Positions 17,691 to 26,669 of a stretch of 44,151 nt of DNA are shown here, piece after piece. The stretch comes from Acidiferrobacteraceae bacterium. Its GTDB lineage: Bacteria; Pseudomonadota; Gammaproteobacteria; Arenicellales; UBA868. The stretch is taken from the NCBI GenBank assembly GCA_002721105.1, contig PBJL01000016.1:34858-79008 (forward strand), in the 5' to 3' direction. The position numbers were made by a program, and so were the translations under genes. The stretch's first letter is position 1; each line of letters starts with the position of its first letter. Under the pieces are notes generated by a model, which was not told the origin of the DNA, did no database searches, and saw nothing but the letters and a program-made list of their open reading frames with translations.

Positions 17691-19433
17691 ATGATAAATA
17701 ACATTGATAAAAAAGATGGGATGTGGATTGAGTGGGATGTCTCAGTAACTATGGATGATGGCCTCGTTTTAAAGGCAGACATATTTCGTCCTCCTAAAGA
17801 GGGTCAATATCCCGTTATTCTTACATATGGCCCGTATGCTAAAGGGTTGCCATTTCAAACAGGTTATCCGAGCTGTTGGCAGAAAATGGAAAAAGAGCAC
17901 CCAGATGTTACTCGTGGTTCTACCAATAAGTATCAAAATTGGGAAGTTGTTGACCCAGAAAAATGGGTGCCTTATGACTATATTTGCATACGTGTAGACT
18001 CCCGCGGTTGTGGTCGTTCGCCAGGTTACCTGCAGCATTTTTCACCGAGAGAAATACAAGACTTTTATGATTGTATAGAGTGGGCGGGCACAGAAGCTTG
18101 GAGTAACGGTAAAGTTGGTTTGTCCGGAGTTTCGTACTACGCAATGGCGCAATATCCAGTAGCATCAAGACAGCCTCCGCATCTCGCGGCAATGATTTCC
18201 TGGGAAGGCTCAGCGGATTGGTATCGGGATGCAACGCATCATGGCGGTATCTTGTCAACCTTTTGGGCAAATTGGTATGACATGCAGGTTAAGACAATAC
18301 AGCATGGATGGGGTGAGCGGGGGGGCGTGAACCCAAATACTGGCGAATTAATTTCAGGCCCCGTTACGATGGCTGAGGACGACTTACAGAGAAATAGGAC
18401 AGATTTTGGATCTGAGATAATTAATCATCCTCTCATTGATTATTACTATAAAGAAAGAACTCCAGATTGGAGCAGGGTAGAAGTTCCAATGCTCACTGCC
18501 GCCAATTGGGGAGGGCAAGGCCTTCATTTACGCGGAAATACTGAAGCTTACGTGCGAGCTGCATCCAAAGATAAATGGTTAGAGATACATGGCATTGAGC
18601 ATTGGACTGAGTTTTATACTGATTATGGTGTGGAGCTGCAAAGAAGATTTTTAGATTATTATTTAAAAGGGAAAAATAATGGTTGGGACAAACAACCCTC
18701 AGTTCAGCTTCAGATTCGAACTCTAGATGGCTTTATTGAGCGTCATGAGAATGAATGGCCTATTGAGCGAACAAATTGGACAAGAATGTATTTGGACACC
18801 AATAACAAATTATTAATTGATCAGCCTTCAACAGAAGGTCAAATTAGCTATTCAACTAACGGAGATGGAGTTTCATTTTTTTCCGACGCAATGGCGAATG
18901 ATACTGAAATAACTGGACCCTCATCAATGAAATTGTTTGTGTCGTCAGAAACAATCGATGCAGATATTTTTGTTGTCTTACGTGTGTTTTCTCCAGATGA
19001 CACAAGAGAAGTAGTGTTTCAAGGTGCAATTGATCCGCACACGCCTATTGGACAAGGATGGTTACGAGCATCGCACCGTAAATTAGATCCAACTCTTTCA
19101 GAAGAGTATCGTCCCTATCATTCTCATGATGAGAAACAGCCTTTGGTTCCCGGTGAGATATATGAGTTAGACATTGAGATATGGCCTACAAGTGTTGTAG
19201 TACCTCAAGGCTACCAGCTTGCCGTAACTATACGCGGATGCGATTATGAGTATCCTGGAGATACTGGAGGAGCAAAACTATCAAATTTCAAAAATGAGCT
19301 AAAAGGATGCGGCCCTTTCTTGCATGATGATCCTCGAGATCGGCCGCCGGCAATTTTTGGAACCAACGTAACGATTTATTCGGGGGCATCGTCACCATCC
19401 AGTGTCTTGATACCGATCATCCCTAAGATATAG
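17691..19433 (+). CDS. CocE/NonD family alpha/beta hydrolase
   Basis: The 580-residue protein matches the X-Pro dipeptidyl-peptidase S15/cocaine esterase family (PF02129 plus C-terminal jelly roll PF08530). Visible are VDSRGCGRSPG near residue 102, the nucleophile Ser148 in GLSGVSYYA, and a C-terminal beta domain with SVVVPQGYQLAVTIRG. Relatives are esterases and acylases acting on esters or amides. No signal peptide is seen. It follows the triple-RidA gene by 30 bases and precedes a NicA-like gene by 80 bases. Inference: it hydrolyses an ester or amide side group of the imported substrate. Confidence 0.88.
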   Translation: MINNIDKKDGMWIEWDVSVTMDDGLVLKADIFRPPKEGQYPVILTYGPYAKGLPFQTGYPSCWQKMEKEHPDVTRGSTNKYQNWEVVDPEKWVPYDYICIRVDSRGCGRSPGYLQHFSPREIQDFYDCIEWAGTEAWSNGKVGLSGVSYYAMAQYPVASRQPPHLAAMISWEGSADWYRDATHHGGILSTFWANWYDMQVKTIQHGWGERGGVNPNTGELISGPVTMAEDDLQRNRTDFGSEIINHPLIDYYYKERTPDWSRVEVPMLTAANWGGQGLHLRGNTEAYVRAASKDKWLEIHGIEHWTEFYTDYGVELQRRFLDYYLKGKNNGWDKQPSVQLQIRTLDGFIERHENEWPIERTNWTRMYLDTNNKLLIDQPSTEGQISYSTNGDGVSFFSDAMANDTEITGPSSMKLFVSSETIDADIFVVLRVFSPDDTREVVFQGAIDPHTPIGQGWLRASHRKLDPTLSEEYRPYHSHDEKQPLVPGEIYELDIEIWPTSVVVPQGYQLAVTIRGCDYEYPGDTGGAKLSNFKNELKGCGPFLHDDPRDRPPAIFGTNVTIYSGASSPSSVLIPIIPKI

Positions 19434-19513
19434 GAGAATTTGTCCGACCAACGGCAGTCGGTATCAAAAAGTGCTTTGTAACTTATGATATTAAATCTTT
19501 CGGAGGTTTTTAG

Positions 19514-19978
19514 GTGATAGATCTAATGCTTAGAGTGAACGGTAGAGATCGTGCTGTAGAGATCGAAGAGGGCTCTCCACTTCTCTACGTTCTCAGAAAC
19601 GAACTTGGATTAAAAGGCGCCAAATATGGGTGCGGCCTTGAGCAGTGTGGAGCTTGTTATGTTCTTATTGATGGCGAAGCACAATTTTCATGTTCAACTC
19701 CGGCCGAAAGTTTAGTGGGAAAAGAAATTATAACTATTGAAGGTATTGGCACTGTATCTAATCCTGATCCAATTCAAAAAGCGTTCGCGCAGCAGGGTGC
19801 AGGGCAATGTGGGTATTGCATACCCGGCACGGTAATTGCTGTTAAGGCATTATTGGCTAAAAATAAAAAACCAAAGCGAGTAGAGATTCTTGATGCTCTT
19901 TCGAGCAACTTGTGTCGTTGTGGTGCGCATCATGACGTTGTTAAAGCAGTCGAAAAGCTAGTTTCCGAATCACATTGA
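19514..19978 (+). CDS. 2Fe-2S subunit of a two-component molybdenum hydroxylase (NicA/IorA-like)
   Basis: The 154-residue protein has the two-cluster pattern of isoquinoline 1-oxidoreductase and nicotinate dehydrogenase small subunits: Cys40, Cys45, Cys48, Cys60 and Cys99, Cys102, Cys134, Cys136. The second site reads CGYCIPG and CRCGAHH, as in the NicA/IorA branch rather than the three-subunit branch at 4910. The start is a GTG at 19514 with GGAGG at 19502-19506. The partner large subunit starts five bases after its stop. Confidence 0.93.
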   Translation: MIDLMLRVNGRDRAVEIEEGSPLLYVLRNELGLKGAKYGCGLEQCGACYVLIDGEAQFSCSTPAESLVGKEIITIEGIGTVSNPDPIQKAFAQQGAGQCGYCIPGTVIAVKALLAKNKKPKRVEILDALSSNLCRCGAHHDVVKAVEKLVSESH

Positions 19979-19982
19979 TACC

Positions 19983-22133
19983 ATGATTAATGAAAGTTTA
20001 GAAGCTTATCCTAAAATTAATGACTGGATTAGTTTTACAGAAGATGGTGTGGTAGATGTTCGATCAGGAAAAGTCGAGATTGGCCAAAGAATTACATCCG
20101 CATTTCGTAAGATTGTAAGTTTCGAGCTCGAGGTAGATATCGCGAGAGTCTATCTACTTTGCGGGGACACACGCTTAACACCGGATGAAGGCTATACAGC
20201 TGCTAGTTGTTCAATGGAGATCGGAGGTACGGCGCTTCGATACGTCGCAGCTTTTGCGAAGAAACAACTACTTACTATGGCTGCGGATAGACTTGCTTGC
20301 GACATTGGAGACCTAAATGTAGACGACGGTGTGATTTCAAACAGACTCGATGGCTCAGTTGTAACGTATTGGGATCTTGTTGATGAGAACGGAATAGATC
20401 AGTCAATTAATTTTGATGTAGAACTAAAATTGCATCAAAAAAGTTTGCTCGTGGAAGACGAAAATCAGCTCTCTTACCAAAGATCTTTAGAAATTGCGAC
20501 CGGTGAGTTCTGTTATATCCACGATTTTATTTTAGACGATATGCTTCATGCGCGAATTGTCCGGCCACCAACTTATCACTCACGCTTGGAAAGTGTCGAG
20601 ATAGATATTGTCGAGTCAATGGCGGGTGTAAGGCAAGTTATTCGAGATGGTAGCTTCCTTGCTGTAACTGGAGAAAATGAATACCAGGTATTGAAGGCGT
20701 CTAACCGGCTTGCGAGTGTTGCGAAGTGGAAGCAGGAAAGTGACATATCAAGTATCCCCATTGAAGATCAATTATTGCAAAAACCAAGGCGGAGTATATC
20801 TTTAGAAGTTCATAAGAATCAGAACCAACCATTAACTAAGGATTTAACTCATCACCCAACGCAAACACTAGGAGTTAGATATAAGCGTCCATATTTAATG
20901 CATGCTGCCATAGGCCCTTCTTGTGCAATTGCTCTATTTGATGATAATGAACTAATTGTTTGGACTCACAGTCAAGGAGTCTATCCCCTCAGAGATGCGA
21001 TCTCGTTTGTGTTAAAACTAGATGTTCAGAATATTCGAGTGGTTCATCTCCCTGGCGCAGGGTGTTACGGCCATAACGGGGCGGATGATGCTGCATTAGA
21101 TGCAGCTCTTTTGGCATGTCGCTGCATAGGTTCACCGATCCGAGTTGCATGGAGTCGAAAGGATGAGCATTGTTGGGAACCCTACGGCTCAGCCATGTTG
21201 GTGGAGATTGAGGCTGGTCTTGATGAGCACAATAATTTAATTTACTGGAATTATGATGTCTATAGTGATGCACACGTGAAACGTCCTGGCCCTAATTTAG
21301 ATGGTTCCCAATTGCTTGCATCTTGGCATTTGGAAGACTCATTTCCGCAACCGGAAACTACAGTACCGTGGAATAATATTCATCTTGGTTTAGGGTTTAA
21401 TGCAATCCCGTTATACGAAATTCCAAATCGAAATATCAACCTACATCGGGTAGAGCCATTACCTTTACGAGTATCAGCATTAAGATCTTTGGGCGCGTAC
21501 ACAAATGTCTTTGCGATTGAATCTTTTATGGATGAATTATCTGAAAAAATCAATCAGGATCCTCTGGAATTGCGATTGCGATATCTTTCAGATGAGCGGG
21601 CGAAGGAACTTTTAGAAAAGGTATGCAATGTGGCAGACTGGCACGATAATCGTAGAAATGAAAACATTGGTACGGGGCTAGGATTCGCGCAATATGATAA
21701 CCATAGAAGCTACGCTGTTGTCGTAGTGAATATAGAAATTGATGATGATGGCACTATACACTGTCGCGAAGCTTTTTTAGGCGGTGATACTGGACAAATT
21801 ATTGATCCTGCTGGTGTTAGGTGTCAGTTAGAAGGTGGATTTCTTCAATCACTTAGTTGGAGTTTAGGGGAAGAAGTTCTTTACGATAAGGAGGGGATTC
21901 GAAGTCAAGACTGGGAAACTTATAAGTTATTAGCTTACAGTCAAATCCCAACAATAGAAACTATACTCATTGATAGACCGGGAATGCCTTTTCTTGGTTG
22001 TGGTGAGACCATGCAAGGGCCTACTGTCGCCGCCATAGCAAATGCGGTCTCAAATGTAATCGGAGTTCGCTTAAGAGAGACTCCATTTACACCAGAGAGA
22101 GTTCAAGCTGCTGCGTGGGAGTCTGGCAATTGA
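19983..22133 (+). CDS. Molybdopterin subunit of a two-component molybdenum hydroxylase (NicB/IorB-like)
   Basis: The 716-residue protein has the IorB/NicB pattern, with two molybdopterin-binding regions in the order found in that branch. Distinctive segments are GCYGHNGADDAALDAALLA around residue 360 and WSRKDEHCWEPYGSAM after it, both typical of the nicotinate dehydrogenase large subunit. The catalytic Glu675 lies in GCGETMQGP. There is no FAD partner and, unlike NicB of Pseudomonas putida, no C-terminal cytochrome c domains, so the electron acceptor is not encoded nearby. Expected reaction: ring hydroxylation of an N-heterocycle. Last gene of the plus-strand array. Confidence 0.88.
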   Translation: MINESLEAYPKINDWISFTEDGVVDVRSGKVEIGQRITSAFRKIVSFELEVDIARVYLLCGDTRLTPDEGYTAASCSMEIGGTALRYVAAFAKKQLLTMAADRLACDIGDLNVDDGVISNRLDGSVVTYWDLVDENGIDQSINFDVELKLHQKSLLVEDENQLSYQRSLEIATGEFCYIHDFILDDMLHARIVRPPTYHSRLESVEIDIVESMAGVRQVIRDGSFLAVTGENEYQVLKASNRLASVAKWKQESDISSIPIEDQLLQKPRRSISLEVHKNQNQPLTKDLTHHPTQTLGVRYKRPYLMHAAIGPSCAIALFDDNELIVWTHSQGVYPLRDAISFVLKLDVQNIRVVHLPGAGCYGHNGADDAALDAALLACRCIGSPIRVAWSRKDEHCWEPYGSAMLVEIEAGLDEHNNLIYWNYDVYSDAHVKRPGPNLDGSQLLASWHLEDSFPQPETTVPWNNIHLGLGFNAIPLYEIPNRNINLHRVEPLPLRVSALRSLGAYTNVFAIESFMDELSEKINQDPLELRLRYLSDERAKELLEKVCNVADWHDNRRNENIGTGLGFAQYDNHRSYAVVVVNIEIDDDGTIHCREAFLGGDTGQIIDPAGVRCQLEGGFLQSLSWSLGEEVLYDKEGIRSQDWETYKLLAYSQIPTIETILIDRPGMPFLGCGETMQGPTVAAIANAVSNVIGVRLRETPFTPERVQAAAWESGN

Positions 22134-22158
22134 GCTCATAACATGGAGCTCAATTGCC
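22125..22158. terminator. Hairpin between convergent operons (perfect 13-bp stem)
   Basis: GGCAATTGAGCTC at 22125-22137 and its exact reverse complement at 22146-22158 enclose an eight-base loop. It lies at the end of the plus-strand array and overlaps the TGA of the NicB-like gene, with the minus-strand operon ending at 22228. No T-run follows on either strand, so it is a likely mRNA 3'-end or bidirectional attenuation structure rather than a textbook terminator. Confidence 0.6.
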
Positions 22159-22227
22159 TTAGATACGCTATATTTTCTAACTTAGGTTTCAAATTAATCG
22201 GTATCGTTGGATTTATAAGTATTTGAT

Positions 22228-23484
22228 TTACCCAGCTTTACCAATTAGATCTATTTCTACCAAGGCATCAGGAAGCAATAGCCCCGTTGTTTCGACGGTT
22301 GTGCGTGCTGGTGGATTGCCTGAGAAATACTCTTTCCACACCTCATCAAAGCCATTGAAGTCTTTAAGATCTGTCAAGAAAACTTGTGCCTTAAAGGCCT
22401 TGTCAAGACCAGTGCCTGCACCTTCAAACGTTGTAGTGAGGTTTTTTAAAGTGTAGTCACTTTGCCGTTTAATTTCTGAACCGTAGAAAGGAAAGGCCTT
22501 ATTAATACTTGCTTCCTTAGGTACTCCGGTTACAAAATCAGAAGGAACTTGACCGGCAGCGAATAGAATACCATCGACGATAAAAGCTTCCGAATAATTT
22601 GCTTTTGGTTGCGGGGCATTTGATTTACATATGGTGTGTGTTGTGTCATGAGTATGAGCGATGAGATCAATCTCGATTAGCATATCGGGCCCAGTGCCCA
22701 ATAGACCACTCACGCCTACTGTAGTACGTGGAGGAGGATTTTCAGGGAAGTATTCTTTCCAGACTTCATCAAAAGCATTGAAATCATTCAGGTTGGTTAG
22801 AAATATTTGCGCCTTTACCACGTTAGCAAGAGAGGAGTTTGCTGCATCAAAAGTTTTTTTGAGATTATCAAGAATATAACGCGTTTGAAGTTTGATATTT
22901 GAGCCATAGTATGGAAAATTTGGATCGACTTTTGCCTGAGATGGGATTCCAGTTTCAAAGTCGGAAGCTAATTGGCCCGCAGCAAAAACAAGATTTTCAA
23001 CTCGGTAGGCTTCCGTATAATTAGCGAGTGGTTGTGGTGCACTAGACTTAATTACATCATGACTAACTGCGTTAGTATGCCCGATTAAATCAATTTCAAC
23101 TAGTTGATCAGGACCTGCTCCTAGTAAGAGAGGTATTTCGAGGGTGGTCCGTGCAGGTGGGTTTGCGGGGAAGAACTCGCGCCAAACTTCATCGAAGGCA
23201 TTAAAATCCTTTAAGTCAGTCAGAAACACTTGCGCTTTGACAACATTCTCTAACGATGAATCAGCTGCTGAAAAAGTGGTTCTGAGATTTTCTAGGATAT
23301 AGCGAGTTTGTTCCTTTATGTCGGATCCATAAAACGGGAATGCCTTATTAATTTTTGCACCTTGCGGCACGCCTGATATGAAATCAGAAGCCAGCTGGCC
23401 AGCGGCAAACACTAAATTTCCAACCTTAAATGCCTCTGTATAATTTGCTAAAGGTTGCGGTGCATCTGAGATAATTGCTTCCAT
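22228..23484 (-). CDS. Triple RidA-domain fusion protein, symmetric (three conserved active-site Arg)
   Basis: The 418-residue protein consists of three closely similar RidA/YjgF domains with near-identical blocks such as APQPLANYTEA and VVKAQVFLTDLKDFNAFDEVW. The substrate-binding arginines are Arg112, Arg253 and Arg394, exactly 141 residues apart; the following conserved glutamates are 130, 271 and 410. RidA is normally a homotrimer, so this looks like a covalent trimer with all three sites kept. A strong AAGGAGG lies just before the ATG. It is the last gene of the liv operon, 173 bases after the Old Yellow Enzyme-family gene. Probable role: clearing reactive enamine/imine intermediates. 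Confidence 0.88.
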   Translation of the reverse strand: MEAIISDAPQPLANYTEAFKVGNLVFAAGQLASDFISGVPQGAKINKAFPFYGSDIKEQTRYILENLRTTFSAADSSLENVVKAQVFLTDLKDFNAFDEVWREFFPANPPARTTLEIPLLLGAGPDQLVEIDLIGHTNAVSHDVIKSSAPQPLANYTEAYRVENLVFAAGQLASDFETGIPSQAKVDPNFPYYGSNIKLQTRYILDNLKKTFDAANSSLANVVKAQIFLTNLNDFNAFDEVWKEYFPENPPPRTTVGVSGLLGTGPDMLIEIDLIAHTHDTTHTICKSNAPQPKANYSEAFIVDGILFAAGQVPSDFVTGVPKEASINKAFPFYGSEIKRQSDYTLKNLTTTFEGAGTGLDKAFKAQVFLTDLKDFNGFDEVWKEYFSGNPPARTTVETTGLLLPDALVEIDLIGKAG

Positions 23485-23657
23485 TACTAAATGTCCTCCT
23501 TAATTGGTAAAAAACCAACCTGTCTTACGAGAGTTGCTTTGCGCATCGATTATACTGGATAAAAATTTTAATGAAAACTGGGGGCAAGTGGCTCTCTTCA
23601 TAAATCCAGTGCTGATTTATAAAGACGTCAATAACGTCTTGTTGAGATTTTTATATT

Positions 23658-24872
23658 CTACCTGTCACGCCAAAACCGGCAGTAAGCATGATAAAACATT
23701 GTGCGCCATTGTTTTCGCCAACACCGGAGACTATCTTTTCCTTCATGCATCAAACACATATTACAAGAAACACAATCGACGAGACCTGTTCGACCATCAA
23801 TAAGTTGTTTGGGCAGGTCCGGTTCACGAATAAAAGGGCGAGCCATGGCGATAAAATCAGTGTCGCCAGAAGATATAAGATCATTCATAGTTTCTGTTGT
23901 ACGGATTCCGCCCACTAAGATCACGGGTAATTGAGTGTGTTGTTTCACTGAGCGTGCAAATTCCCGGTAGTAAGCCTCTGGAGTTCCCTGAGACAAAATT
24001 CGATGAAATAGTTTATCTTTCAAGGCTCTTTTTGGGCCAACAGCGACATAAGGCCTAATATTTTGGAGATAAGAACGCATGACACCATAGGATACTTCCA
24101 CCCCATTCAAACCCATTGCCTCTAACTTTTTAATTCGATCAAGACTTTCACCTTCCTCCAATCCATCATCTATTGAGTCAGTAATACCAATCCTTGCCGT
24201 AATTGGAAAATTTTCTCCAACTTCTTGACGAATTCTTTCATATACTGCTAGTAGAAGTTTATCCCTTCTTTCGTTATCGCCGCCCCACTCATCATCCCGA
24301 CGGTTTGCATGTGGTGAATTGAATTCACTCAAAAGATAGCCGTTCCCGCTATGTATATGTATCCCGTCAAATCCTGATTGTTTTGCTCGTTTCGCGGCGT
24401 TACCAAATCCATCAATGGTCACGTTTATGTCATCTACCGACATCATTTTTGGCACCCTATCAAAAATTGCATTCGGAATTACCGACGGAGCTATTGGTTG
24501 AAGATTGGGCATCATGCATTGGCTTCCGGCATGACTTAATTCAGCAAAGATTGCGCCATTGTATTTATGGACAGCATCTGTCAGAGATGAAAGTCCTGGC
24601 AAATTATTGTCACTATGTATACCTACTTGCTTGGGGAGATATTGCCCGTGCTGGTCTATATACATGTGCCCAGAGATTAGTAGACCAGCTTTTCCTTTGG
24701 CAAGTGCAGAATAGAAATTGACCAACGAGGGCGAGATACTTCCATCTTCGTTAGCCATTGTCTCCGAAGTTGCCGCGCGAATTAATCGGTTGGTGGTGGT
24801 TAGATTGCCTATTTTTCCAGGGCTAAGATACAACCGATCGGTATGAGTAGTTTCTACGCCATTAGTTCTCAT
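23658..24872 (-). CDS. Old Yellow Enzyme-family NADH:flavin oxidoreductase
   Basis: The 404-residue protein is an FMN-dependent TIM barrel of the OYE family (PF00724): N-terminal LYLSPGKIGNLTTTNRLIRAA, mid-barrel HIHSGNGYLLSEF and the FMN phosphate segment ILVGGIRT. The C-terminal cysteines (CVSCNMCLMH...C) match the 4Fe-4S ligand pattern of the 2,4-dienoyl-CoA reductase/trimethylamine dehydrogenase branch, but the second nucleotide-binding half is missing, so it is a single-domain form. The TTG at 24884 is an alternative start; I prefer the ATG at 24872. It sits 61 bases after livG and probably reduces a C=C bond of an intermediate. Confidence 0.87.
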   Translation of the reverse strand: MRTNGVETTHTDRLYLSPGKIGNLTTTNRLIRAATSETMANEDGSISPSLVNFYSALAKGKAGLLISGHMYIDQHGQYLPKQVGIHSDNNLPGLSSLTDAVHKYNGAIFAELSHAGSQCMMPNLQPIAPSVIPNAIFDRVPKMMSVDDINVTIDGFGNAAKRAKQSGFDGIHIHSGNGYLLSEFNSPHANRRDDEWGGDNERRDKLLLAVYERIRQEVGENFPITARIGITDSIDDGLEEGESLDRIKKLEAMGLNGVEVSYGVMRSYLQNIRPYVAVGPKRALKDKLFHRILSQGTPEAYYREFARSVKQHTQLPVILVGGIRTTETMNDLISSGDTDFIAMARPFIREPDLPKQLIDGRTGLVDCVSCNMCLMHEGKDSLRCWRKQWRTMFYHAYCRFWRDR

Positions 24873-24932
24873 AGTGTAAATCAATCTATCGAGGATAATT
24901 GCATGACGATTCCACAGGGCATGCCTAATATA

Positions 24933-25706
24933 TTATTGCTGGGCAGCCCCCCCAGACCCAATATAACAATCTATTACGGCTGGGTCTGCCACAACAGCGT
25001 TTGGCTCGCCTTTTGATATTAATTTTCCGTCTGCCATTGCATAGACATAGTCACATATGCTGCATATGAAGCCTACGTTGTGATCGACGATTAAGCACGT
25101 CACTCCCTTATCACGAACTGCCCTAATTTGTTTTTCTAGCTCCTCAAGTAGAGCGACGTTAACGCCAGCAGCTGGCTCATCTAATAACAGTATTTTTGGG
25201 TCAGACTGAACTGCTCTAATAAATTCCAACAGTTTTAAATCAGGTGCGCTAAGGTCTTGAAGCCAAGTGTCATGCTGATCGCCCAATTGGATTGAATCTA
25301 GATTCTTTGCGATATTAGCTTTTACATCCTCCGGTATTTTCCTATTAGCTCCAAAAGGAGAGATGCTTCGCCGAAAGTGATGTTTAGTTTGTTTGTCGAA
25401 AACAAGCATATTTTCAAAAACTGTCATCCTAGGAAAACCAATTGGAGTCTGAAACGTTCGAACCAGGCCTCTTTGCGCTATTTCGTGGGATTTTAGAGAA
25501 GTGATTTGCTCGCCTTCTAGATTCACTTGCCCACTATCTGCAGCGAGAAAGCCACTAATAATATTAAATAGGGTTGTTTTGCCGGCACCATTTGTTCCTA
25601 TTAGACCAACTATTGCGCCTTTCTCCACCTCGATGGAGACATCATTTACGGCTCGAACACCTCCAAATGCTTTCGAAATATTGTCTACAGTTAGCAGAGC
25701 AGCCAT
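24933..25706 (-). CDS. livG: Branched-chain-type ABC importer ATPase (LivG family)
   Basis: The 257-residue ATPase starts like LivG (LLTVDNISKAFGGVRAV) and has an intact Walker A (GTNGAGKTT) and Walker B with the LivG-specific continuation LLLDEPAAGVN. The ABC signature is unusual: where relatives have LxxGQ, this protein reads DLSAPDLKLLEF. It pairs with LivF at 27688 and the permeases LivH and LivM. HAAT-family importers carry branched amino acids, amides, urea and other organic nitrogen compounds, so the name reflects family and not a proven substrate. Confidence 0.92.
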   Translation of the reverse strand: MAALLTVDNISKAFGGVRAVNDVSIEVEKGAIVGLIGTNGAGKTTLFNIISGFLAADSGQVNLEGEQITSLKSHEIAQRGLVRTFQTPIGFPRMTVFENMLVFDKQTKHHFRRSISPFGANRKIPEDVKANIAKNLDSIQLGDQHDTWLQDLSAPDLKLLEFIRAVQSDPKILLLDEPAAGVNVALLEELEKQIRAVRDKGVTCLIVDHNVGFICSICDYVYAMADGKLISKGEPNAVVADPAVIDCYIGSGGAAQQ

Positions 25707-25717
25707 AGTCTATCGTC

Positions 25718-26665
25718 CTAATTCGTCAGTGATCTGGTTTTTAAGGGTCGTTCGCCAATTAGACCTTGCGGACGAATTCTCAGAATTAAAATAAGAATTA
25801 GACCTACTAATGCGACACGCAAGGATGTAAAGGTTGTTGCGGCCTCACCGTAGACTGGCAGAAAGCGCAAACCTTCTTGTATTAGGATGAAGATAAAGCC
25901 ACCAAGATATGCTCCCCACGTATTGCCAAGTCCCCCAATAATCAGAGCGGTCCACACAAAGAAGGTGACATCTGGCGTAAACATAGACGGAACGATTATT
26001 GTCGTATACCAGGTGTAAAACGCCCCACAAAGCCCGCAAAAGAAAGCAGCGAAACTATATGATGTGATATGGGATGTAAATGGATTGATTCCTGCTGTTT
26101 TAGCGAGATCTTCGTTGTCTCGGAGAGCTTTGAGTGATCGCCCGAAAGATGATGTTGTTAACTGACGAACTAGCCAAAGAGTCAGCAGTGATATGCCAAT
26201 CAAAAGTAGGAATAGAAAAAAACTAGCACTCGTAGGACTTAAGTCTCCATTTCGAAATGGGGGCGGAATATTGTACATTCCTGCGACACCATTTGTTAGC
26301 CAAAGCTCGTTGGAGTAGATCTGCCTTAGCACTTCTGAAAGGGCAAGAGTTGTAATTAAAAAGTATTCTCTTTTTAATCGAAGTGCGGGCAAACCTACGA
26401 GAAGTGCTAATACCCAAGCAAGTAGCCCGGCAACAATTACCCCAAACCAAATCGGTAAGTTGAGGCCTAATATATAATCTTGATAACTGGCGGCTTCTGG
26501 GGCAGTTAGCAAAACATACGTATATGCGCCAATGCCAAAGAAAGATACCAGACCTAGATCCCAGAGCCCGTCGATACCAGCAGAGAAGTTCAGCGCTAAA
26601 CAGAGGATCGCATAAATAGCTCCTACGGTTAGGATATTCATGAGGAATAGAAGTGTTCCTTCCAT
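25718..26665 (-). CDS. livM: Branched-chain-type ABC importer permease (LivM family)
   Basis: The 315-residue membrane protein has the LivM pattern: an N-terminal NFSAGIDGLWDLGLVSFFGIGAY-type block, a central LRLKREYFLITTLALSE motif, the cytoplasmic loop FGRSLKALRDNEDLAKTAGIN that contacts the ATPase, and GGLGNTWGAYLGG late in the protein. The gene is four bases from livH and 11 from livG, so these are co-transcribed. It would form the channel with LivH. Confidence 0.93.
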   Translation of the reverse strand: MEGTLLFLMNILTVGAIYAILCLALNFSAGIDGLWDLGLVSFFGIGAYTYVLLTAPEAASYQDYILGLNLPIWFGVIVAGLLAWVLALLVGLPALRLKREYFLITTLALSEVLRQIYSNELWLTNGVAGMYNIPPPFRNGDLSPTSASFFLFLLLIGISLLTLWLVRQLTTSSFGRSLKALRDNEDLAKTAGINPFTSHITSYSFAAFFCGLCGAFYTWYTTIIVPSMFTPDVTFFVWTALIIGGLGNTWGAYLGGFIFILIQEGLRFLPVYGEAATTFTSLRVALVGLILILILRIRPQGLIGERPLKTRSLTN

Positions 26666-26669
26666 TTTT

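Noticed and set aside
22228..23484. Tandem DNA repeat or repeat-containing noncoding element in the RidA region (also short plus-strand frames there)
   Set aside because: The repetition is at protein-domain level with diverged codons; the plus-strand frames are shadows of the repeated gene.
23504..23934. Short plus-strand frames near 23504-23934
   Set aside because: They overlap the Old Yellow Enzyme-family gene on the minus strand or the spacer beside it and show no domain or ribosome binding site.
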